64,000 nucleotides of DNA from Lamellibrachia satsuma (lineage: Eukaryota > Annelida > Polychaeta > Sabellida > Siboglinidae), in contig BSQZ01000011.1 in NCBI GenBank assembly GCA_033239005.1, positions 1,814,001 through 1,878,000 on the forward strand. Direction: 5' to 3'. The notes beneath the pieces were generated by a model that was not told where the DNA came from, ran no database searches, and saw only the letters and a program-made list of their open reading frames with translations. A program made the translations under genes and the position numbers. Shown here piece after piece: positions 58,750-64,000 of this stretch; position 1 is the stretch's first letter; each line of letters starts with the position of its first letter.

Positions 58750-61700
58750 AACAACTAAAATAACAGCACAGTTCTGTATATCGTATACTTCCACTTGACC
58801 TTACTGAATGTGTGCATGTCATAACATATATTCTTCAAGCAAAACAAAAGCCATAACACCTATAAGAGTTGCATAACCATTTGTAACTACAATTAAGAAT
58901 ATCATGACAGTGGTTTACTAAGAAAACCTTGTTTAACACACGTCTTAATTTCATTGGTAGCGTCATACCGTTAGATAACTACATCACGAGCGCGGTATTC
59001 TGGCAATATTTGCTTATTCAAATGAAAATATATTTGTATACACCTATTCCTATTCTTGCCAACAGGATATGACCTTGCTATTTGTGTCCAAACACAACTT
59101 ACACAACATATTTTGGTCTTTGTTTACTAAACTTCTTTCTGGCAAAATAACACGTTTGTTTGTGATGACATTGCATTGGTTCTGTGTATGCCGGCCTCCC
59201 TTAATACGTCACTTTAGTCTAGGTTACCCAGCTGTCATAGAACTGTGCATGCACTTATCGGTCGCGCTGGTTAACATGTTAACACTCGGTCATTTGGAGA
59301 AATGACCAGAATCTCCAAGTTATAGAACACATTCCGAGTAAACCACTGGAGTGATATTCATGATTTTACTTGCATGTGGTTAGTTTTTATTATTTCTTTT
59401 AGGAGCATAGTCCCAAAACCAGGACTTCTGTTTCACTTTAAAGACACATATGTACTTATAAACCTACTTTGACCAAATGTACAGTGTACTATGTAACGTC
59501 TTCATCAAAGGAAGGTCACATATTACATAAACAATTTGAATGACAGTAACCATGACAGCAACCAGATAATCTTTTAAGTATTGACAGGGATAGTTTTGCA
59601 GTAAATCCCATGGAAAATTCATATTATTTATTATATATTATTATCCAATTTGATTTAAATCACTCAAAAAACGTTGATTTATGATTTTTTTTAATCGCTG
59701 ATTTACATGAATTTAACACAAATAATTGGTTGCAAGCATCGAGATCAACAAAGTTTTGTATGTTTTTTTAATACAAAAGCACAATGTGCACACACTTGTG
59801 TAGCTGTATTGTCACCAGATAGTAAACTATTTTTTGACATTGTGTATGTTTGAGCTATTCTCTTTCTGAATGCAGTGAAGCCACACAAACTTTTCAAGTC
59901 AGAAGCCTTGAGTTAAAGTCCACTTAGAGCTTGTGCTAGTTGTTACCAATTCATTAAGTTGACTCAAGTGAGACAGCCTGGGCTACAATTGTCTAACACT
60001 GTACCAGTTTGCAGTCTGGACCCTTAGAGTACACAGAGCACTGGACAAGTGCTAATCCACCCTCTCAGTAAACAATAATTATCATAGCTACAGCCACAGA
60101 CACACAGCATGCTTTCCTTTCCAAGACAAATTATGCATCTACAGGGGTGAGGCCTTGTGGACATTGTCTAATGCTTTATATAAGCAAAACTCATGTACCC
60201 TCTATTTAGACAAGTACCCAAATCAATTTGAATAAAACATGCCTGAAAGAGTTTATTAATATAAACATCTATATAAATGTTTACATACCAGATTTTACCA
60301 AATTAAATAAATAAAATTCTGATTTAAATTTAAAAAAAAAAGATTTTTTATTTTTGTTAACTATGATTCTTTTCAATCCTGGTTACAGTGTTTCCAAACT
60401 ATTCTATATTTGTCATATTTGGTGGCCATCTTTGTTTGTTGCCATGGAAATGAGTGTATGGCAAAAAAAATCAATATATTTTGTTACTCAGTAAGACTCT
60501 ACAGATTGGGCTAAAACAAATGCATTAGCTATGCAATTTAAAAATAAATCCTATCCATGTGGGGGGTCTAGGGCTACTATTTTCACAATCATGACACACT
60601 TTTCATTGCCAAGCCTGTAATTACTAGCTAATGGCTTTCAGTGAAAAAAAACACATACAATAACAGTGAAGAAAAGGCAGGAAGACATAACTGTAAACAA
60701 TATTTTTTCTAAAAATGTTTTCAAAGCTACCCGAGATAAATGTTTGTAATACTGAATAATCACGCTGTTTACTACACACAACATAACAACACTAGCCACA
60801 CAACACACCTATTCACACCTACAAATAAACAAAATAGTCTTAGTAATCCATTGTTATTTACAGAGTCAACATCATTTGTTATCTGCCGAGGCCAACCACA
60901 AGGACCCATCTTTGAAAACAAGTGTGACGCAGCAGTTCTCACAAATCATCAATTTACTAAACACCTGTGCTACAAAATGTCTTACGTTTTACCCCCTCTG
61001 CTACAAATGTGACTCAAATACAAACCTGTGGTGTACTGGTTAAACATATATTATAGAATAACCTCGATTTAATGTTTTTAAATTTTTTAGAATTGTTATC
61101 GTAGGGCGTCATTACGAACATTCCTGGTTTCTCATCAGCATGCATATTTGAAAATAGGTGATATGAAACTGTCTGGAGAGGAGTGTGTGTGGTACACTTG
61201 TGAAGTTGTTCATGTTTGAGAATAGGCTCTGCTAGTTGCTAATACCTCCATTAGCATACTATAAAAAAGTCATTCCTCATTTACTTTTAGAAAAAGTTCT
61301 GATGAGAAACCAGGATTTTTCATTTTACCTAATTAATAATATTCATCTAAATGTGAAGCCCACACCAACAATGATTTGGGAATCAACAAATATACATTGA
61401 TTTTTTTTACAAATGAACAATACACCATTTTTTAATAATGCACAAATCACAACCAAACACTTGCCTTGGATCACTGAACTTGACCTAAGACATGAGGTCC
61501 ATAACAATTTAGCAGGCATATGTGGGGGGGAAGACACCTCAAAAGTTGTTTTGATAGCTTCCCTTCATTTGCAGGGAAAATCTATTGGTGAAAATTAATG
61601 TGATGACTGGAACTAGTGTCTGAAGGTAAACAGGCTGGCATCTGTTTAACATCCACAAACCTGCGGATATAAATAGCACCTCCAGCAGACTGCTAAAGTG

Positions 61701-63569
61701 GCACTGATCAGCATTGTCATGAATCACAATTTCTGGTACATGGCCAGGGATAAATAATTCATTGTGGCCTATTTAGGAAATGCTAAAAACCACTAAAAGC
61801 ATCCTGCTAGACTCTATGTTGATCTTTAAAATGTTATTATGCAAAGGAGTACTGTAGGTTGGACATGAGAAAGTACTCTTTCTCACAGAGGGTGATAAAT
61901 GAATGGAACAAACTGCCAAATGATTGTGTTAATGCTAGTAGTGTGAATATGTTTAAAAATAGAATTGACAGATATCTGATAAGGGCGAGCTACACATAGA
62001 TGAGAAAATTGTTGGACTTTTGATAAGCCAATGGCTTCCTTGTCCACTTGCCATCTGGAACTTGTTGTTCGAGATGGCAATCTTGTTAAATGTTGTTAAA
62101 TCTTGTTAAAGTGTTCAGTTTACCCTATCACTAATACACGATAAGTGAAACTGTGTCCCAGTTCATACACCAATCAGTGGAATTCTTTGCTAGGATTTAG
62201 CTCCACAACGCTTTACTTGTAACAGGAATTTTCTATTTGTGTATGAATGGCAGTCAATATTGGCAGTAATTTTCAGCGAATGTCACCTTCTCTTAATTTT
62301 TTAATGACAAATGCATGAAATATCAAATATTATTTTATATCCCTAACATGTTTAACACACCGACATACCACCCATGTACATCAGCTAAATATAATTCACT
62401 AGTAAAAAAGTAATCCCATTGTTTTGCTTATGGTTGAATAGATGGCTGCATGGGTTTAAAAATAATGATACATTTTTTTCTATGGTAGTACTATTTTCTC
62501 ATTTCTATTTTCATAACTACTATTTTCTAATAATTATTAAGAAGAACAGTAAACAAATTTAACAAACTACCTGCAATATCTTTGTTGCAATCTTTTCCAG
62601 TGATTCCACCAGATCAGCCTTCCTCCAATTTATTTGCCACTAAAGTTTTTATAAACACCCTTCTACTTGCGTATTTGTCATGTTCATGTATTTATCATTG
62701 GGTGACAACAAAACTGGTTTTGACTATAAGTATAACAACTTAACGTCTTGGAAAGGTCATGGGCTTGCCTACTTGAGCGGTGACATTTCAACAAAAACAA
62801 CCTTTGACAGGCAAATTAAAATAGAAGACAATAACAATTGCCCAATAACTCACAGTTGTACACCGAACCCCATTAATATCCTTAACTTATTCTCCAGCAC
62901 AACCCAACCCACCACAAAATGAAATAATAACAGCAATTTCCCTATTTCTGCAACCCTACACCAGCACTAGAGCTGGCTGCATTCCACTGCCCCTGAGGCG
63001 TGGCTGCACGCAATCCCACTACAAAGAGAACTATTAATTTTCATGCCAAATCCTAGACTAATCCATTATGTTGACTTGCCCAAAGATGGTTCACATACAC
63101 ACTTGAAAAATTACTTAGCTCCCACGGGTGTGCTGGACTAGCTTATTCACCCATAAGGGATTGTCAGAAAGTAGACTGTGAATTTCATCAAGAACAAAGA
63201 TTCTACTGAAATATGCCATAAATGAATAGAAGGTAACCTGTTAAAACCAACATTGTGATGTTTAATTAAAATAGATTTTACTTTTAATGTTGAGCCTTAA
63301 GCTGTATTGTGATACAATGTGAAAATAAAACCTTTTCACGATGAAAAAGTTAGCATTACAAAGTGAAATAATCAAAAACAATACATTTTTCAATCAAAAT
63401 ATCTAATAACTAATACCTTTGGCCCGTTCGGTGTCTTTGATGATGCTGTGATATTCATCTCCTGCATCTGATGATTCTTCTTTTGCAGCCTCCGCAGACA
63501 GAAGTCTTGTGCTAATCTGCAGTTGTCTGCGCAGTGATGTTATCAACGTCTCAGACTGCCACAGTCTTC
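33660..63569 (-). CDS. TRAP1: TRAP1 (mitochondrial HSP90), 16 exons, lacks only the extreme N-terminus
   Basis: Exons in transcript order: 63569-63417, 55743-55661, 55356-55198, 51787-51716, 50942-50779, 50450-50341, 49496-49423, 48437-48275, 46922-46809, 45881-45812, 42269-42122, 38785-38658, 37962-37760, 36369-36287, 35088-34870, 33761-33660 (TAG). Total 2045 nt, about 681 codons; human TRAP1 is 704 aa. The product is the matrix ATP-dependent chaperone. Seen: GHKL ATPase residues ([25 protein letters not shown]), middle-domain [16 protein letters not shown] with the catalytic Arg (45841-45843, equivalent to yeast Hsp82 Arg380), and C-terminal dimerisation part [25 protein letters not shown]. 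No C-terminal MEEVD, as expected for TRAP1. The targeting-signal exon must lie beyond 63570. All phases agree. Confidence 0.97.
33790..34332. repeat. 109-bp tandem repeat, 5 copies
   Basis: The unit repeats every 109 bp (GTTATTAGTCATGC at 33798, 33907, 34016, 34125, 34234). Each has an AAAAGTATTT...AAATACTTTT hairpin. It is in the last TRAP1 intron, immediately upstream of the w16 acceptor. Confidence 0.95.
34785..34866. repeat. ~14-bp repeat AACATGTATAACAAC
   Basis: About six copies just after the donor of TRAP1 exon w15 (minus-strand sense). Confidence 0.9.
34870..35088 (-). CDS. TRAP1: TRAP1 exon w15
   Basis: [56 protein letters not shown], ending LAKLVADQ. Dimerisation domain. Donor GTACAG. 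Confidence 0.97.
35480..35805 (-). mobile_element. tRNA-derived SINE
   Basis: Minus strand: A-box-like GTGGCGTAATGG (35782-35793) and B-box-like GAGTTTGAATCC (35738-35749), then a body ending in AAGCGCTCTGAGCAGTCC and CTGGATACCGTGCTATATAA. The layout is typical of a SINE; antisense to + but sense to TRAP1. Confidence 0.75.
36287..36369 (-). CDS. TRAP1: TRAP1 exon w14
   Basis: [20 protein letters not shown] to GNKISKTK, matching the human segment ECLSEKETEELMAWM. Acceptor choice at 36370 is set by phase. Confidence 0.94.
36830..37262. repeat. 50-55-bp tandem repeat, about 8 copies
   Basis: Unit AAGTTGTCATTGGCACTGCC, CTACAAGAACTTGACTGGGT with a variable AGTGCAAGGAGTCAT end; some units lack about 7 bp. 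TRAP1 intron. Confidence 0.93.
37760..37962 (-). CDS. TRAP1: TRAP1 exon w13, C-terminal domain
   Basis: [39 protein letters not shown], then an acidic Thr/Glu-rich variable stretch ([16 protein letters not shown]). The stretch differs from vertebrates, as is usual here. Confidence 0.96.
38105..38192 (-). mobile_element. tRNA-like SINE head or tRNA pseudogene
   Basis: Minus strand has TGGGCTGTGTGGTAGGGC (A-box-like) and CCAGGGTTCGATACTG (B-box-like) at tRNA spacing. The acceptor stem does not close, so it is not a working tRNA. Confidence 0.55.
38658..38785 (-). CDS. TRAP1: TRAP1 exon w12
   Basis: [20 protein letters not shown], then [20 protein letters not shown]. The conserved SL.DYV.RMK..IYY motif of HSP90s. 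Phase 2 end at GTGAGT. Confidence 0.97.
38800..40330. other. TRAP1 intron, unrecognised sequence
   Basis: AT-rich; a short direct duplication ATCTCTGATTAACGATGT (39907-39971). No gene recognised. Confidence 0.5.
40464..40527. repeat. (GTGC)n microsatellite
   Basis: GTGTGCGTGCGTGCGTGC run in a TRAP1 intron. Confidence 0.9.
40612..40822. repeat. 26-bp minisatellite, about 8 copies
   Basis: Unit CTAATTAAGTACACATGTAC plus TTCTGG; contains the palindromic GTACACATGTAC core. Confidence 0.93.
40965..41215 (+). mobile_element. LINE 3' fragment (RTE-like)
   Basis: Plus strand encodes [33 protein letters not shown] and, after a frameshift, WRSYYVALC. This is the usual C-terminal end of an RTE/related LINE (RRWLGH..R....GKRKRGRPK.TW). 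Degenerate. Confidence 0.75.
42122..42269 (-). CDS. TRAP1: TRAP1 exon w11
   Basis: [20 protein letters not shown], then [20 protein letters not shown]. Donor GTAAAT. Confidence 0.96.
42318..42367. repeat. (TA)n microsatellite
   Basis: Long TA run, next to TRAP1 exon w11. Confidence 0.95.
42698..42800. repeat. 53-bp direct duplication
   Basis: Two copies of GAGTAAATGGGGATTCCAAA plus TAAAAACTATTTAAAC. Confidence 0.9.
42810..44640. other. TRAP1 intron, unrecognised sequence
   Basis: AT-rich, no exon or clear repeat. Around 44210-44600 a G-rich plus-strand stretch has no recognised content. Confidence 0.45.
44640..44890 (-). repeat. AT-rich dispersed repeat, copy 2 (inverted)
   Basis: Reverse complement of blocks at 3755-3995: CAACCAATCGAGATTGCTCT, then AATAGTCCTACCATAAATAA and AATGCATATACAAATGTTCA. 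Confidence 0.6.
45203..45280. repeat. (ACGC)n microsatellite
   Basis: Nearly perfect tetranucleotide run of about 19 units. Confidence 0.97.
45812..45881 (-). CDS. TRAP1: TRAP1 exon w10, catalytic Arg
   Basis: [20 protein letters not shown] then LIR; the HSP90 middle-domain signature with the gamma-phosphate Arg. Donor GTGAGA. Confidence 0.97.
45950..46142 (+). mobile_element. tRNA-derived SINE
   Basis: GGCACAGGTTGGAGCGCCGG (A-box region) and CCAGGGTTCGGGTGC (B-box region), followed by a 130-bp body ending AGGGGAAGTAAAAGAGAGG. In a TRAP1 intron. Confidence 0.65.
46809..46922 (-). CDS. TRAP1: TRAP1 exon w9, middle domain
   Basis: [20 protein letters not shown], then [15 protein letters not shown] 19-bp minisatellite starts about 35 bp upstream of its acceptor. 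Confidence 0.96.
46958..47905. repeat. 19-bp minisatellite, about 49 copies
   Basis: Unit CTCTATTGGCTGTCATGCT with CCGTCAC/CCATCAT variants. Open in all three plus frames, giving the long S/L/I/H/W-rich frames. Decayed copies continue at 48045-48160. Confidence 0.95.
48275..48437 (-). CDS. TRAP1: TRAP1 exon w8, middle domain
   Basis: [20 protein letters not shown], then [20 protein letters not shown] and FYVPEYKP. Ends in phase 1 at donor GTAAGT; the split codon gives Thr before LFDMSRE. Confidence 0.96.
48870..49140 (+). mobile_element. LINE 3' fragment, degenerate
   Basis: Plus strand in pieces: [31 protein letters not shown], then stops. It resembles the C-terminal end of an EN-RT LINE (GH..R...L..L.L..KI.GKR). 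Confidence 0.6.
49423..49496 (-). CDS. TRAP1: TRAP1 exon w7
   Basis: [20 protein letters not shown] then VNVIQ; the conserved KYSNFV..P.Y.NG segment. Donor GTAAGT. Confidence 0.96.
50195..50258. repeat. 21-bp repeat, 3 copies
   Basis: TATCAATATATCAAGTAAAGG in tandem, TRAP1 intron. Confidence 0.9.
50341..50450 (-). CDS. TRAP1: TRAP1 exon w6
   Basis: [20 protein letters not shown] to DFAKEEMIK. End of the N-domain (GTKI strand). The donor GTTCGT is weak but phase-consistent. Confidence 0.93.
50779..50942 (-). CDS. TRAP1: TRAP1 exon w5, ATP-lid glycine motif
   Basis: [39 protein letters not shown], ending SWHSDG in phase 2. Donor GTAGGT. Confidence 0.97.
51716..51787 (-). CDS. TRAP1: TRAP1 exon w4, DTGIGM motif
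   Basis: Twenty-four codons, [20 protein letters not shown] to SGST. The Asp contacts the adenine in GHKL ATPases. Donor GTGAGT. Confidence 0.97.
51968..52152. repeat. 36-bp minisatellite, 5 copies
   Basis: Unit AAATGTACCTACTGTATGTC plus TTCCACCCCTCCACAG. Being 36 bp it is open on both strands; not a gene. Confidence 0.95.
52292..52545 (+). mobile_element. MITE-like family M, copy 3 (left half)
   Basis: Left terminus CTTTAAATGGAAACAAAG to GGGCCTATGC (52292-52329), then TAACATACGTTGGCCTTTGT and CGGTCACGCTGGTTAA shared with the 59-kb copy. Right half missing. Confidence 0.8.
52972..53028. repeat. (TA)n microsatellite
   Basis: Long TA run; explains the poly-YI frames. Confidence 0.95.
53040..54715. 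other. TRAP1 intron, unrecognised; GC-richer patch at 53960-54350
   Basis: The patch has overlapping plus-strand frames (53922-54455) with no recognised family. It may be an old transposon piece. Confidence 0.4.
54715..54880 (+). mobile_element. MITE-like family M, copy 4 (right half)
   Basis: CATATTCTGAGCAAACCACTGG, TTATCTCTTAGGTGCATAG and right terminus GCATAGTCTCAAAACCATGA to GCTCTAAAG (54841-54879). Confidence 0.8.
54884..55135 (+). mobile_element. LINE family A, degenerate 3' piece
   Basis: TTTTGGGAAATGTAAATGAT matches the FGKCKC start of the copy at 2475. Later GTTTCAGAGCAGTGCAGGAA and GCTTCAAAGG match the same coding region, with indels. Directly follows MITE copy 4. Confidence 0.75.
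55198..55356 (-). CDS. TRAP1: TRAP1 exon w3, ATP-site Glu/Asn
   Basis: [20 protein letters not shown] holds the catalytic Glu (55342-55344) and Mg-binding Asn (55330-55332). The usual NASDAL reads NGSDSL here. Ends TFTIQ before GTAGCA. Confidence 0.97.
55661..55743 (-). CDS. TRAP1: TRAP1 exon w2
   Basis: [20 protein letters not shown] to SLYSDKE: the HSP90 N-terminal strap and first helix. Phase 1 to 0; donor GTCAGT. Confidence 0.96.
56425..57299. mobile_element. Long inverted-repeat (foldback/MITE-like) element
   Basis: Outer ends TTCCATGTCAAATCAACC (56425-56442) and GGTTGATTTGACACGGAA (57282-57299) are inverted. Similarity continues inward: ACCAATGAATAA/TTATTTATTGGT, GAGCACTT/AAGTGCTC, GGGGGTAAGCA/TGCTTACCCCC, and ATAAACAACATATTGAAATT against its inverse at about 57125-57150. 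The left arm has about 400 bp (56560-56965) absent from the right. Confidence 0.8.
57548..57576. repeat. (CCCA)n microsatellite
   Basis: Short CCACCCACCCACC run. Confidence 0.9.
58593..58747. repeat. (TA)n microsatellite, interrupted
   Basis: Three long TA blocks split by GATAACA and GATGATAATAACA. Confidence 0.97.
59030..59443 (+). mobile_element. MITE-like family M, copy 5 (most complete)
   Basis: About 414 bp: left variant end TATTTGTATACACCTATTCC, both inner halves found in the other copies, and right terminus GCATAGTCCCAAAACCAGGA to CACTTTAAAG (59405-59443). That terminus is the inverse of the left terminus of the 52.3-kb copy. Confidence 0.82.
59450..61120. other. TRAP1 intron 1, unrecognised sequence
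   Basis: AT-rich; no exon, known repeat or RNA gene recognised. Confidence 0.5.
61123..61314. mobile_element. 192-bp MITE-like element
   Basis: Perfect 16-bp inverted termini CCTGGTTTCTCATCAG (61123-61138) and CTGATGAGAAACCAGG (61299-61314). No coding capacity. TSD not clear. Confidence 0.75.
61850..62115 (+). mobile_element. LINE family A, extreme 3' fragment
   Basis: Encodes [17 protein letters not shown] and [13 protein letters not shown], then the 3' UTR and three TTGTTAAAT repeats (62089-62112). Confidence 0.9.
62120..63416. other. TRAP1 intron 1, unrecognised sequence
   Basis: AT-rich, no feature recognised. A plus-strand frame at 62680-62922 has no recognised similarity. Confidence 0.45.
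63417..63569 (-). CDS. TRAP1: TRAP1 exon w1 (N-terminal linker)
   Basis: Reads [20 protein letters not shown], then [14 protein letters not shown] and [14 protein letters not shown]. It corresponds to the region after the human mitochondrial signal (HSIISSTE). Phase 2 start and phase 1 end before GTATTA. An alternative acceptor 3 bp upstream (63572) would add one codon. Confidence 0.88.
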
Positions 63570-64000
63570 CTGCTGCAACAAACAGATAAAGATGAAACAA
63601 AATGCACTGAATTGTGAATGTCCTTTTAATGTTTCAAAAACTAATAGGTGATGTGCATTTATAATTATTTTATTATTACAAATATAGATTAAATTTTTTT
63701 ATTACATAATATTTATGGTAGGACTATTTATAGCTATATTTTATAATGTTTATTGTTGGCATTGTTTTTTCATATAATTAATATATATTTTAATATATTT
63801 ATTTTGTATATAATTAATATATATTTTAATATATTTATTTTGAATATAATTAATATATTTTTTTTTAAATATAATTACAGGTTCTTTTTCTTGACTTTAC
63901 GTCAATGGTGAAATGTTTTGTCAAATTTATGTTTTTTTTCAACCAATAACTGTTTTATCTCCCTATCTATACACCTGTTTTGTCCTCCTAGGTTTCAAAG
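63570..64000. other. Sequence upstream of TRAP1 exon w1 (intron), AT-rich
   Basis: Contains a direct repeat of an ATAATTAATATATATTTTAAT-type unit (about 63775-63860) and the TTTATGGTAGGACTATT block shared with 3755-3995. The targeting-signal exon of TRAP1 is not seen. Confidence 0.6.

Noticed and set aside
58477..58794. Frames rich in YIYIYI
   Set aside because: Translations of TA microsatellites; likewise at 18.9, 19.3, 30.4, 42.3 and 53.0 kb.

Overview
The window is animal nuclear DNA. It carries intron-rich genes with GT-AG junctions, several LINE families, tRNA-derived SINEs, small inverted-repeat elements and many minisatellites on an AT-rich background. Three conserved metazoan genes can be read exon by exon. 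The repeat types and long introns fit a marine invertebrate, perhaps a mollusc or other lophotrochozoan, but the species cannot be fixed from the sequence.

Layout. (1) Positions 278-12952, + strand: the last 11 coding exons of the PHR-family E3 ubiquitin ligase MYCBP2 (PAM/Highwire/RPM-1). They include the RING domain and the tandem-cysteine domain with both relay cysteines, and the upstream part of the gene lies outside the window. (2) 12953-20279: intergenic, mostly LINE remains (a CR1/L2/Jockey-like copy at 13962-16748 and a rearranged LINE at 17751-18895) plus microsatellites. (3) 20280-26466, + strand: a complete three-exon gene for the 16-kDa proteolipid (subunit c) of the V-type H+-ATPase, 156 aa, with the proton-carrying Glu139. 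(4) 26467-33659: intergenic, ending in a 1.7-kb element that has terminal inverted repeats around 17 direct copies of an 88-bp unit. (5) 33660-63569, - strand: 16 exons of TRAP1, the mitochondrial HSP90, from just after the presumed targeting-signal exon to the stop codon. The gene is convergent with the proteolipid gene. Every exon junction of the three genes was phased by hand and keeps the reading frame.

The three genes have unrelated housekeeping or neuronal roles (ubiquitin ligation, organelle acidification, mitochondrial chaperoning), and nothing suggests a joint pathway. The unusual content is in the introns. In two successive MYCBP2 introns the splice donor is itself the first member of a tandem array, with units of 20/40 bp and 63 bp, so one exon is followed by a ladder of donor-like sites. 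Other material includes a LINE inserted inside a 29-bp minisatellite, a LINE whose 3' half is inverted in place, a five-copy MITE-like family, a long inverted-repeat element, a 192-bp element with perfect 16-bp termini, and three tRNA-derived SINE-like copies.

No intact tRNA, rRNA, CRISPR array, bacterial gene or intact transposase was seen. Most long open frames outside the named exons are translations of tandem repeats.
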